This document shows, one piece after another, positions 23,968-52,731 of a stretch of 64,000 nt of DNA. Made by a program: the position numbers and the translations under genes. Every line of letters begins with the position of its first letter. Positions within the stretch are counted from its first letter, which is position 1. The stretch is taken from positions 8,866,001 through 8,930,000 of the forward strand of contig CAVNZM010000002.1 of the NCBI GenBank assembly GCA_963693365.1. The letters are read 5' to 3'. The notes under the pieces were generated by a model. The model had not been told where the DNA came from, made no database searches, and saw only the letters and a list, made by a program, of their open reading frames with translations. The DNA is from Amoebidium appalachense (lineage: Eukaryota > Ichthyosporea).

Positions 23968-24513
23968 TCACTCACGCAGCACCTCCCCAGCCTGTCGATG
24001 CAGCAAAAGAAAGGCCCAACCCCAGTCAGTACTCACCCGAGGTTACATGACCAAACCCTCCACACACACATCGCACATCGCACAACACACACACACACAA
24101 ACAACTACAGACACACGCACGCAGACGCGCACACATACCGGCAACACCCCTTCCACCTAACAAAAAAACAAAGCCCCCTCACCCCGTTCCCAAGATAACT
24201 CCAATATACTTTACTCCTCTTCTCTTCCCTCTCCATCCATCTCTCTCTCTCTCCCCCCCCTCGCCCACCACCACCCTATCTCAACCCTTGTCCTTGGAAA
24301 TATCACCTCCTACTATTCGACATCTACAACACCTGTTGCCATCTCAAATCCCCACACATCCACTCCCCCTTGATCTACGGAAATGAACGTCAACACACAT
24401 ACTCTCACCTACACACACAAAGCCTTACACATACCCACCACTGCCACCACCACCACCACCACCACCACCACCACCTCCTCCTCCTCCTACACACACACAC
24501 ACAACCACACACA

Positions 24514-24551
<38 letters not shown>

Positions 24552-27500
24552 CAGACACCACCACCACCCAACTTATATAAACACATATACATAATATACA
24601 GACAGCACCAAAACACACACACAAAACCAAAAACAGAAGAACTAAAACAAACCGTACAAAACAAATACACCCAAGACTAAAAAATGAAAAAAAACGGAGA
24701 GGAGAGGAAAATGAGGTAGAAGAAGAAAAGAAGGTGTATTAGCCCAATACTGGCCACCTCTCACACGCACACACCCCAGCGGCCAACCCCTCTCCCCCTC
24801 CCCTCCCCCCCTCGACACACACACACACCACACAAACTTCCTTACCACCCATGTTTCCGCCCATCTGGCCCGCCATCCCCCTGCAATCTCTGCACCCACA
24901 CCCACCCCACCGCCACCACCACATCAGCCCACACCCCTCACCAACCCCCTCCCCGTCCCCACCTCGTTCCCCTTTCCGCAGCTCTCCCTCCCCCCCCCCT
25001 CACCCGTTAGAAGCAATGCACACCTCCTTTTTCCTTCGCTCTGCCCTCCATCTCCCCCTCCCCCTCCCTAGTTATATTCCCCTACCCCTACCCAAAAAGG
25101 AAACACACACATCACTCAACCCCCCCCACCCCCCCCCCCCCCCCTTCCCCTCCCACCTCTACAACACCTCTACCCTTCGGACCCTTCCCTTCCATTACTC
25201 AACCGAAGAACACAAACCATATGCACACCTCCCAGCCACCACCTTCAACGTGATTCTCTTTCCCACACATACACACACACACAAACTCTCTCTCTCTCTC
25301 TCTCTCTCAAAACAGGTTCCTACCTTCCCTCGCACTATCAACAATCTCAACACACACCCAAGCAATCCCACCTGTCCATTGATGAGCGTAGCAACAAGAT
25401 CAGCACCACCCCCCTTCTTCCCCCCCCCCCCCCCCCCCAAAAAAAAAAAAGCAAACACCAATAAATAAACAAGACACACACGGGAATAAAAAAGGCAAAA
25501 GGGGGGAAGGAAAGAAAGGAAAGAAAGAAGAAAAGTAAAGAAAAACAAAAACAAAAGAAATCCGCAAACCCAAAACCCCGTAAAAAACGCACCTTCCGTT
25601 GTGACCAAACTGGTGGCACTTGTAGCACATGCCGCGGGGGATGGCATTGGGGCAGCGCATCTTGACGTGGCCCTTGCCCTTGCACAGGTAGCACTCCTGC
25701 CCACCAGCCATGTTCTTGCTGTCCCACGGCGACGTGCACATGTCCGCAATGTGCCCGTTGCCTGAAAGAAAAAAGAAAGAAAGAAAGAAAGAAAGAGAAA
25801 AGAAACGAAAAGGTAAACAAAGGGGGGAGGAAGGGGGGGGGGGTTTTGAATGCGTCAAAAAGTACGAAGTACACAAGAACAAACGGATAACACGATGCAG
25901 AATGCAAGCCATACATAAAGAGTATGCATAATAAGCAGAGCCCATCCTCAGGGGGGGCCCACGTCATCCACAGTACCCGAGTTTCGACCTATTCCCCTCG
26001 TTAACGAAACCCAACTCAGATACTGTTTCACTTGAACATGAGTAGGTCACCCGTCTTGATCAGAGACGAGCAGGGTTGCTTATGCAGGCAAGGGCAGTGG
26101 GAAAGGCCGGGGGTTAAAGTTGCAGCAGTAAGCAGAAGCAAGAAAAATATAGATAGGAACTCAGGAGACGGGGCTTCTAGGAAGCTCCCCCGTCGATACC
26201 TAAGTCGATACTTCCCTGGCTAACATACTACACCAGCTGAAAAGAATTAAGTCCCGAAGGCCACAGAATTCGTAATCAGAGGGGAAAATATGAGATTTGA
26301 CCCACGCCGCAGGGTAGTAACACGCTTACTAGGGCGGAACTTTATCGTCTTCGAACGGAAAGCTATGCCCCCCGGGGGGGGGGGGGGGGGGGAAGGGTCA
26401 GTACATACACCAACTCATAAGCCCCTTTCCGTGACCCGTTCTTCCCCAAAAGCACAAACATATACATACCACACATGAACGCACACGTGCAAACAAACAC
26501 ACAAAACACGACCGCACAAAGACACACCCACCCACCCCCACCCACCCACCCACCCACCCAAGCACATGCGCACACGCACACATGCACACACACACAATAC
26601 ACACACCCTACCTCCGCAGCGGAAGCAGTTCTCCCTTGCACGCTTGGAGTCCTGGTCGACCGACTCCTCTCCTGCTCCCCGCTTGACCCCACCGGCACCA
26701 TCATCTGCATCCCCCCACACAAATCAGTCAAAAACTCATAAAAAAACAAAATATAAGAAGGAAAAAGTATGTACTCTTTTCGTTGAATGTGTCCACCTAT
26801 CAGCAAAAAGGGGGGTCTTTGTGCAGTGGTATGATTACGATTATGTGATCAGCGGGACTGTAGGTGTTTGCTGCCTTCCGGCGAAGCATATAATTGTAAT
26901 CTGATGTGTACATAGCGAAAGACCCGCCTTGCGCCCTTTGGTGCAAACATTCAATAAGAAGCATATAGTAGGCCCACATCAAGGAGGGGGGAGGAGGAGG
27001 AGGAGCAGGAGGGGGGGAGGGGGAGGGGAGGGGGGGGGGGGGGGGGGGGGGGGGATGAAAAAAAAAAACCACCAAACCTTAAAAAAAAAAAAAAAAAACC
27101 CGAGAGAAATGGTGGTGTGTAACCTATGAAGCAAGTGTTTAGTAGTAAGAGCTTAAAAAGGGCCGTAAAATCACCAAAGCACCGGGTTCCCACCGTTTCA
27201 CACCCAAGATCCTGTTTCCAACCAGCACACAAACTACCCACACCACAAGCACGATATCGGTGTCACCACTGGCTGTCCTCCCGGCCAACCAAAAACACGT
27301 TTTTCCTACCTAAAAACACCGGGTCTTCCAAGTCCCACACACCTTTCTTTCTACCACCGACATACCCTCCCAGGCCAGCTAGAAACACGCTTTTCCCACC
27401 CTAAAAACACCGAGTTTTCCAAGCACCACGCACCTTTCTTGGTCACCACCAGGTATATCCTGCCGGCCCAGCCGCCCTCTGGGGGGTGGAACTGGCCGTC

Positions 27501-28050
27501 CTGCAGCTTGACAACACGCATGGCCTTGGTCTCCTCATTGCGGTACTAAAAAACGGGGGGGAAAGGGTTAAGGAAACTATCGACAACAAGAAAAAAAAAA
27601 CTATTAAGAAAAGAATCAAAAACGTAAAGGAGATGAGGCCAAGGGGGGGAGGGGGAGGGCAGGAGGGGGGGGGGGGAGGGGGGGGGGGGGGGGCACGTCC
27701 CTGGGGAAAGGAGGGGGGTGGGGGGGGGGAGGACGGAAGGGGGACGGGTGGGGAGAAGGGGGGGGTCATCAAAGACGAGGAAAGGAGAAGACGGGGAGGG
27801 AGGGGGAAGGGGAGAAGTGGGGAAAAGGCAGGTGGAGCCTGGGTAATTGTCGTGGAATGGGAGGTAAAGATGGATAGCTGGATTGGCATCACAACACTTC
27901 AACAAATGTAGTCAAAGAACACAATAAACATCATGAAAACTGGTCAAGACAAAAAAGGAAGACCCAGGAAGGAGAACATGAACAGGTGGGAGGGGGGGGA
28001 GGGGTTAAATAGGGAGTACAAAGACAGCAAACAAAGAGCACGGCGCAGTA

Positions 28051-28091
<41 letters not shown>

Positions 28092-28746
28092 CGCGCATGC
28101 ATGCCAATGTATTTAAGCGTGTTTAGAAGGCCGTGCTTGGGGTTGGTGGTGGTGGTGGGGGGGGGGGGGGGGGGGGGGTGGATGCATGTAGTGGTTGCTG
28201 CCTAAAATGCAGAATGATAACATAAGGAGGAAAACGACCCGTCGAGAGAGGGGGAGAGAGGTTAAAGATGTGTTAAAGATGTGTTAAAGATTACGAATTA
28301 AACAATAACACAGTGGGCGACACAAAGGTGACTGCAAAGCATACGACAAGAGTATGCATCAAACAGAGCCCATCCTCCCCATGGGGAGGGGGAGGGGGGC
28401 AAAGGGGGGAGGGGGGAGGAGGAACAAGTAGTACACGAAAAGAACACCCCGAACAACAACAAACCACACTAACAGCCCCTTCCTCTCCCCCCCCCCCCCC
28501 CCTCCCCCTTAGGAGCCCTTTAGCCGAAGATTGAATACCCACGGTACAAAATCAACGAGTTGTCCGTCTGTCGGTGTCATCCCCTTCCTTTCCCCACTAC
28601 ACAACGTCACACAAATCCCCTCCCTCCCCCCCCCCCTCCCCTCCCCAATCCCCACCGCCACATCCACAGAGACAACCCGCAACCACAAACAAACACTGAA
28701 TATATCATTCAGCAGCAGTTGCTCAGTCAGGCGAGCACACACACAT

Positions 28747-28806
<60 letters not shown>

Positions 28807-28912
28807 ATACACACGTATACACACACACACACACACAAACACACAAGCACAAACACACACACACACACGTATACACACGTATACACACACACACACACGT
28901 ATACACACGTAT

Positions 28913-28945
<33 letters not shown>

Positions 28946-29622
28946 AACACAAACACAAACACAAGCACACACATACACACACAGTTAACATACACACGAA
29001 TGGACACAAGGACACAAACAGTCTCACTCTCCCCGCACTCTCGATCCCTTCTGCCCCATCATCACACATACAAGCACCAGCAAGTTTGAGTGATGGAGCA
29101 CCGACTCAGGGGAAACTCACCGCGCCCAGGTTAGCAAACCAGCTACTGTCTGACACGAAATTGAGCAAGAACAAAGCAAAGACAACAAATCTAGAGGGCT
29201 AAGAATAGTAAGAGGTGTTAAAAGAACTGTCGGCTGAGATGTACCCACAAAACGTAATAGTGCACGCACGCACGCACTCACACACACACACATACACACC
29301 TACACACAAGCACCACCTGAACAAGCACTACAACCACGGCGTGGAATGGACTATACCGCGAGAAACGACAAGGAATTCACGCACGAGAGATCCGCCGACA
29401 GGATAGTCCCACGCGCACAAACACGCACGCGCCCACACGCACGCACACGCACACGCACACGCACACGCACACACGCACACACACGAACACACACACCTTG
29501 AGGCCAGCAGCACCGTCGAAGGTCGACTGGAGAGTGGCAAGCGACAAGAAATCGTTGTCAAGAGGAACCTCGACCACGTCAGCGCTAGGGCTGGTTTCGC
29601 TCATAACCTGCACGTAAGCCAT
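21645..29622 (-). CDS. TDP-43-type N-terminal domain protein with six CCHC zinc knuckles, 9 exons
   Basis: Whole-gene span; exons are 29497-29622, 27434-27545, 26612-26704, 25593-25761, 24846-24889, 23976-23991, 23102-23191, 22517-22607 and 21645-21746. Lengths sum to 843 bases, giving 280 aa and a stop with all phases consistent. Residues 1-79 resemble the N-terminal domain of TDP-43/TARDBP: start pattern Y-x-x-V...EVP, then F-x-GA-x-GL-x-YRN, MR-x-V-x-L, H-P-x-x-GGW, and a closing strand IYLVV. In TDP-43 this fold self-assembles head to tail. Residues 87-103 (KR...SKRAR) look like a bipartite nuclear signal. Zinc knuckles (CX2CX4HX4C) start at C106, C134, C156, C215, C241 and C257. Residues 170-213 are Gly/Met/Tyr/Pro-rich. 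TDP-43's RRMs are absent. Zinc knuckles of this CNBP type bind single-stranded nucleic acid, so a nuclear or shuttling RNA/ssDNA-binding role is likely. Confidence 0.88.
21829..22431. repeat. T/A/G runs, (TG)n, C runs and (CA)n in intron 8
   Basis: T run then A run then G run at 21829-21880, (TG)n 21919-21955, C runs at 21977-22011, 22170-22196 and 22354-22393, and (CA)n at 22255-22287 and 22396-22432. Confidence 0.9.
22517..22607 (-). CDS. TDP-43-N/zinc-knuckle gene exon 8
   Basis: Acceptor ATGCAG; completes knuckle 4 ([11 protein letters not shown]), then a charged linker and the start of knuckle 5 (CFKCGRE). Donor GTGGGT, phase 0. Confidence 0.88.
22925..23315. repeat. C runs, short duplication and poly-A in introns 6-7
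   Basis: An imperfect tandem duplication with a period of about 88 bases (GACACCATCTTTGCC... and GACGCCATCTCTGCC..., 22937 and 23025) is rich in C runs. An A run of 28 (23197-23225, the poly-T acceptor tract of exon 7) and a C run of 37 (23277-23315) follow. Confidence 0.75.
23102..23191 (-). CDS. TDP-43-N/zinc-knuckle gene exon 7
   Basis: Acceptor TTTGCAG; Gly-rich [19 protein letters not shown], then the first half of knuckle 4 (QVCYR). Donor GTAAGT, phase 2. Confidence 0.85.
   Translation of the reverse strand, partial: ARVWWIWGTRHGHGWLRRTTAGLWHAGVL
23709..23966. repeat. (GA)n and two long G runs
   Basis: (GA)n 23709-23803, G run 23812-23840, and G run of about 35 at 23931-23966. The last G run ends 10 bases from the microexon at 23976. 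Confidence 0.95.
23976..23991 (-). CDS. TDP-43-N/zinc-knuckle gene exon 6 (16-base microexon)
   Basis: GCTGGGGAGGTGCTGC between acceptor CGACAG and donor GTGAGT. It encodes part of the Gly-rich stretch (GWGGAA) and changes phase 1 to phase 2, which is exactly what exons 5 and 7 need. Confidence 0.65.
24434..24570. repeat. (CCA)n, (TCC)n and (CA)n
   Basis: Trinucleotide blocks at 24435-24488, then (CA)n to 24548 and a short ACC block, in intron 5. Confidence 0.85.
24846..24889 (-). CDS. TDP-43-N/zinc-knuckle gene exon 5
   Basis: 44 bases between GGTGCAG and GTAAGG. It supplies the last Cys of knuckle 3 (RDC) and [12 protein letters not shown]. Confidence 0.82.
25593..25761 (-). CDS. TDP-43-N/zinc-knuckle gene exon 4
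   Basis: Acceptor TTTCAG; completes knuckle 1 (GNGHIADMC), all of knuckle 2 ([14 protein letters not shown]), and knuckle 3 up to HQFGHNGR. Donor GTGCGT, phase 2. Confidence 0.9.
25848..26035 (+). repeat. Dispersed repeat R1, copy A
   Basis: About 170 bases similar, in reverse orientation, to 40515-40690. Shared blocks are GTACGAAGTACACA, AAAGAGTAT, CACGTCATCCACAGTACC, GAGTTTCGACC and CGAAACCCAACTCAG. A shorter related copy is at 28318-28445. It lies in intron 3 of the zinc-knuckle gene and contains no ORF of interest. Confidence 0.75.
26612..26704 (-). CDS. TDP-43-N/zinc-knuckle gene exon 3
   Basis: Acceptor ATGCAG; acidic/basic linker with VKR...SKRAR, then the first half of knuckle 1 (ENCFRCG). 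Donor GTAGGG, phase 1. Confidence 0.85.
27295..27473. repeat. Tandem duplication covering the end of exon 2 and its donor
   Basis: 27295-27382 and 27388-27473 are diverged copies of the same 88-base segment (TAAAAACACCG then TTCCAAG, CCACxCACCTTTCTT, CC(T/C)xCC(A/C)GGCC). The second copy includes the 3' end of coding exon 2; the first is a decayed, non-coding version. Confidence 0.65.
27434..27545 (-). CDS. TDP-43-N/zinc-knuckle gene exon 2
   Basis: Acceptor TTTTAG; encodes [19 protein letters not shown]... [18 protein letters not shown], the second half of the N-terminal domain. Donor GTGCGT, phase 1. Confidence 0.88.
28050..28180. repeat. (TG)n/(CG)n and G run
   Basis: (TG)n then GCGCGCGCGCGC (28052-28096), and a G-rich tract at 28140-28180, in intron 1 of the zinc-knuckle gene. 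Confidence 0.85.
28318..28445 (+). repeat. Dispersed repeat R1, copy C (partial)
   Basis: Shares AAGAGTATGCATxAA and CAGAGCCCATCCTC with copy A (25848), followed by G-rich sequence. A third, weaker copy. Confidence 0.5.
28735..28985. repeat. Long (CA)n with CGTATACA interruptions
   Basis: About 240 bases of (CA)n punctuated by paired ACGTATACACACGTATACAC blocks and CAAACA units: a higher-order pattern grown by tandem duplication. Confidence 0.9.
29400..29496. repeat. (CA)n/(CG)-rich tract at exon 1 donor
   Basis: Impure CACG/CACA repeat. On the gene strand it begins at the donor of exon 1. Confidence 0.8.
29497..29622 (-). CDS. TDP-43-N/zinc-knuckle gene exon 1
   Basis: ATG at 29622; 42 codons [14 protein letters not shown]...[10 protein letters not shown]. 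The donor GTGTGT is the start of a (TG)n tract. Phase 0. Confidence 0.85.
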
Positions 29623-29737
29623 TCTCTCTCAATGATTCTTTCAGATCACTACAACGTTTGCTCACTCAAACTGAGAAAAAAATAAGGGCAAAAAAAAAAA
29701 AAAAAGCTTGAATCGCGCGCGACACGTGGATCGCTTG

Positions 29738-29840
29738 AGTTTCTGTGACGTCATCATGATTACGTCATGTTGGCGCCAAAACACGGCCAGCGCCACCTTG
29801 CAAGAACAGCAGTTCAAGATGGCCGTGTGCGCCAAAACGT
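29738..29840 (-). promoter_or_regulatory. Candidate promoter with CRE-like and E2F-like palindromes
   Basis: Within 220 bases upstream of the zinc-knuckle gene start: TGACGTCA (about 29747), ATTACGTCAT (about 29759), the palindrome TTGGCGCCAAAA (about 29770) and a second GCGCCAAAACG (about 29830). These match bZIP (CRE/ATF) and E2F/DP consensus sites. The same unit types recur at 9815-9870 in an ankyrin-gene intron. Confidence 0.4.
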
Positions 29841-29899
29841 TCAAGTTCTCCTTCTCTCGAGCTGAGGCTGTCTCTGCACTCTCTCCCCGGGCCGGCCGC

Positions 29900-29901
29900 C
29901 C

Positions 29902-29933
<32 letters not shown>

Positions 29934-30165
29934 TTCCCCCCTCCGCCCTGGTCCCCCCTCCCCCCGCCCACACCCTCCCCAAGCAAAAAAACCTTTTATC
30001 TCCACGTATGATGTATAAAGTACCATCTTGTAACTTCGCTACCTACATATCCTTGTTGGGTGGAAGTACTGTTGGCCCTGGTACGTGCTGGAACCTCAAC
30101 GTGTACACTCAGTTGCTTGTCGATAATAAACACACGTTCATAACATTCCCCCCCGCCCGCCTCTC

Positions 30166-30198
<33 letters not shown>

Positions 30199-30200
30199 TC
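29900..30200. repeat. C runs and dispersed repeat R2, copy A
   Basis: C runs at 29903-29932 and 30171-30197 flank a non-repetitive segment. 30052-30140 (CCTTG(T/C)TGGGTGGAAGTACTG and following) resembles 52148-52235 in the same orientation; both copies precede a C run. Confidence 0.55.
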
Positions 30201-31101
30201 CTCCCTCGGGAGTTCCCCCCAACATAGCCGGGAAGACGTGTGGGCCTATGAGGACTTTTTACCCTTTTCGATGGGAGGTGGGGGAAGAAGTTCGCTTCCA
30301 TGACATTGCTGACTGAAGCACATGCACGTGTGCGCTGAGCCTCACAAAGATAACCGATAAAAACATACAAATATTATATATATATACGCGGTAACTAAAG
30401 CATCAAAATAACTACTAGGGGAAGTGCCCGATGGTGACGCTCAAGTAGGATTTTTTTGCAGTGAGGGGTAACTGCGAGAAACAAGGTGAACGATTGTTCC
30501 CACACCTGCAAAAAACACCCCCACACACCAGAGAGGTGCTCTGTTACACCTTACTCCCTTAGAACGCCCGCCCCTTTCCTCCCCGCTCTGCCTGAACACA
30601 CACATACAGTCAACCCCCCTCCCTCCCTCCCCCCTCCCCCCCCTCCCCCCTTCTCCCCGGTGGCCCTGTGCACACCTGAGAAGATGCGCAAGTCACCAGC
30701 CAAACGGCCGTGATTATGTTGCAAGGGTTCGGGAGTCTGGTTGCACGTGTATGTTTATGCGTGGGCGTGGGTGGGTCTGTGTACGTATGCCTTAAGTCTT
30801 GTGCATCTACCACAGTCTGCCTATTGGTTTGTGAATGTGGTCTATCAACGTTTTATTGGAGCCAATTGCTCTGAACATGTGTGCTGTTCGGAAGTGGAAC
30901 CCTCTTACGTCCAACCGGTAGCAGCCTGTCGACAGGTCGAACAATTTACCTTCTAAAACTTGCTACGAATGGTTAGTTATATACCTTGGCCCTTCGTCGA
31001 TTGCTGCCAGAAAGATCAGTAAAGGATTACCCAAGACATCAAGTGGCATATGGAGTTCCTTCGCTGCGAGGCTAGGACGTCGACTCTGAATGGTGGTGGG
31101 G

Positions 31102-31410
<309 letters not shown>

Positions 31411-32902
31411 GGGGGGGGGAGCGGGCTGGGGCAACACAACCAACCATACCACGTATTCATCAAATTTACCAGCTTTCTAAACTGCTACTTAGAGATCTTC
31501 ACCCTTGTTCTTCCACTCAGACATTCCGTCCCCCTCAACCCCCCCTTCCCCCCCCCCCCCCCCCCCCCCCCCCCTCCCCCCTCACTTTCAGAAATCTACC
31601 ACCGCTCCTCCCTCCCTCCACCGCGCCACCCTCGCCCGCCCCCCGCCCCCTACCCCACTACCACACCCTCCTACCCCACCCTCCTCCACCCTCCTTGAAA
31701 ACAACCTCGCACCTTACCCCAAAACAAAAGTTTTAGTGAAAGTAGGACCGATTAAGAAGCTTTTTGCTGTGGGGGGCCCAAAACCCGGGCGTTCCCCTTC
31801 ACCAACGTGTTCTTTCCATGCTTCTTGTGACGTCACGGAGGCGATGTTGAAGACGCTTTGGCGGTTACTTTTGTATCCTCTTGCTCTATCGGGATTGGCT
31901 AATCCTTTAGGCATGCGACTAGCTGCCGGCTAGACTTTATACGTTTAGCCCATGACAACATTTGATTAGTAGAAACTCACAGACCTTACTTCGCCCCAAA
32001 TTGTTATCAAAACGTTAGCCTATCAGTTACCGGCAGATTTTATGTCGAAAAATAGAATCAAAGTTGCAACTTGATAATTTTGCCCTCCCTTTATTATATT
32101 TCTTAGACCAAGGTAAACTTTTTCAAGTTGAGCTCAGAGTATGCCTTGTACTCGAGTTCCGAGTCGAACTTCCGACCCTTATAATACTCATGTCATAGGA
32201 CTCGCGCACGCCATGGCCCATGAGGCTCGTAACAATATCAAGCCCTGGTAAGGTCATCCAATAAGAGCATTCCATAAGCTTTACAACCAATCATCAAAGC
32301 TCTTCGCACATTCCATTACATAACCTCGCTGACGAATCGTGACGATTCAGCAGAAACACGCCCGCGCAGGTGGCAAAGGGTCACCACAAGTTACAACGGA
32401 GCCTTACTTTTTGTCAAAGTTTAGGTAACAGAGACTTACGTTAAACAAAGGTGCTTAGATACGTTTTCTTAGTTGCTTGGAATGCCCATATGAATAATTA
32501 CATGGATTTATCGTCATAGAAGTGTAACAGCAACCATATTACACAATAGCTCTATGTATACAGTGCCACCCTGCCACATCACAGTTTGTCTTGGGTGGTA
32601 ACTACATCTCACCCATGCCCTACAAGGACTCAGTTGTCACACAGTGTGCCCGCTTCAAGCGGCTATAATAATAGTCGCTCCAAGACTTAGATAGGGACAG
32701 AAGCAGCTCGAATACGGGTAGCAGCTTTAAAACGCACTCCATCAATTCTTTTTTCTCTTTGCAGTGCTTAGTGCATGTGTTCTACAGCAACACACGAACT
32801 TCAGTCCTCGAACGTGCTGGCTGGCACAAAAAAACCTCGGATAAGGCTATTCCCATTGGCGGACAAAATGAGTCTGTTTGTAAAATTTTTGGCGCAAATT
32901 CA
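31411..32902. other. Intergenic/5' region of the membrane-protein gene
   Basis: A C run at 31549-31574, then about 1.2 kb of unique AT-balanced sequence with no ORF of note. TTCTTTTTTCTCTTTGCAG at about 32745-32763 could be a 5'-UTR intron acceptor. A TGACGTCA site is at about 31828. Confidence 0.4.
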
Positions 32903-50286
<17,384 letters not shown>

Positions 50287-50438
50287 GCGATCTGGAAATA
50301 ACGATCGGTCTAATCGGGGTTTCATGGGATAGCGAATGGATGGTCTGCTTTTTTTTTTTTTTTTTGCCCACCCTTGTAGGCCTATAATTTTTTTTTTTTT
50401 TGTGCGTGTGTGTGTGTGTGGGGGGGGGGGTGGGGGGG

Positions 50439-50479
<41 letters not shown>

Positions 50480-50840
50480 CTGCCTTTTTTGTTAAGTTAG
50501 GTATGGGACCAGGCGCCAAGTCGAAGTTTGAAAGTTTAATGGTGGGCGGGGAGGGAGGGGGGGGGGGGGGGGGGGTCGTTGAATTGTACATGTAATTTCA
50601 TGGTTACAAGTAACAGATGGGTGATCAAACGTATACATAACATGATGGTTGTACATTCATATAGGTAGCGAAGGTATTCGGGAGAATTAGGTAGACGGGT
50701 TTCCCTTTACACAGATATATGTACAGTAGCAGAAAACAAAAAACTGTGATATTTCGTGACTACATATATATAAACCTGTGGATGGGGATATAATGAAACT
50801 ACCTAGAATGTAGGGTGTTCTCAAAGATACTGAAGTTAGA

Positions 50841-50875
<35 letters not shown>

Positions 50876-51352
50876 AGTACGTACTATAAAATCTCACGAG
50901 TTGTGATAGAAAATGGCATGACGCGTTATCGCATGTCTGTTGTTTCGTTTCTAGTATTGATCTAGTTGGATGTTTAAGGCGAGGCCTAAGTCGGTCCGGA
51001 GCCGGCGAGCGGAAATAAAAGAGCGTCAGATTCATGGTGCGGCTAAGGGCTAAGTCTTGTTGAATCCAGCAAATGCAAGAAACCAAGTCACATATAGAAA
51101 ATGAAGAACACACATGCATTGTAACACCCATCAAATGACCCACCCCAAAAAACGTGAAGGAATGAGCACTGACTGTAGGCAACAAGGGGGGGGGGGAGGG
51201 TATTTTCTATGGTGCCGCGTGCACTGACGGCAAATTCAAATCATATACAAAGATTCAAGTTCCGGAACATGCATTGTCGCAGACATGTGCATTCGTTTCC
51301 CCCCCCCCCCCCCCCCCCCCTCCCCCCCCCTCCCCCCTCCCCCCTCCCCCCC

Positions 51353-51384
<32 letters not shown>

Positions 51385-52236
51385 ACCCATTGTACCACCA
51401 CCACCACAACCACCTGGCAGAAATACAGACGGTTGTATGTTTTTCCCGTGCAGTTTCTTCGTGTGAGCCCGACACGAAAACTGTAAACACTTATGCGTGC
51501 ATGACAGCCGCACCGTAATGACCCTTTGTGCAGAGTAGCTTTTTAGGAGCGCTATATTAGCAGGGGCTTCTGGGCGTGCGCATGAGCACACATAGTCTGA
51601 CATTTAAGTACGAATATACATGTTCACGTACGTACACCGGAGCCCACTTCCCCCCCCCCCCCCCCCCCCCCCCTTTTTTCTTTTTTGTTAATCAAACAAA
51701 ATCTAATGCAGGCAGTGTTAAACTACTGTACGGCTGGTGTGGTGGGCTTCTGTGGCCCGGTAGATCGATACCCACCAAAGAGACAGAGGTATCATTCTGT
51801 ACCTACGACTATAAATAGTATGGCATGTGTAAATTTAGAAAGAAAAATTTATTGCAAGCGTTTCACAAACCTGATAATCTTCTAACAGATTTGGTTGATA
51901 CGTACACACAGGCACAAACACACTGAGCGCAATGCACTGGCCATGGATAGGGGCAAAATCACTGGAGCGAAATTAAACTAAGTACTTGATTCGACTGACT
52001 GGGCGTTGTAGAGTGGATAATGTTGTGATAAAAAGCGATACCATGCGCTCTGTGCCTATAGCACACAAAATATTAAATTTTTTCAGAATGTTATAGCTCC
52101 ACATATAGTTTGTCATCAACGGTTGTAACTTTCGTTTTCTACACGTGTACCTTGCTGGGTGGAAGTACTGATGGCCTTGGTGCCGACACTGGATCACAGC
52201 TCATCGTGACATGTCGCTGATAAACAGCACATCCCT

Positions 52237-52278
<42 letters not shown>

Positions 52279-52687
52279 AAAAAAAAATGACTGTAGGATG
52301 ATACATGTGGTGTGCAGCCAGATCTAGAGTAATCGGGTTATTGGAATTTTGCAGCCGTTGCGGAAACCAGGCAGCCGTCCCCATCTAAAGCAGAAATTCA
52401 AACACGTGGAAACGAGGGATTTTCCCATAACTTTTTACACTCAATCGTATCCTAATTCATTTTGTGAATGCAAAATACACTCTGAAGACGGTTTCAGCGT
52501 ACCCAAACATCTTCACATCGTTCGCTTCTTAACTGACTGCGTGGAAGGGGGGCTGGGGGGAAGGGAGGAGGGGGAGGGGGGGGGGGGGGGGGGGGGATGT
52601 TCCCTACATAACGTCTGTTTGGGCGGTGGGCCCCCCCCACCTCCCACCCCCCAAGTTGGGTCCACCCCCCAAATTTGTTCCTCCTCC

Positions 52688-52731
<44 letters not shown>

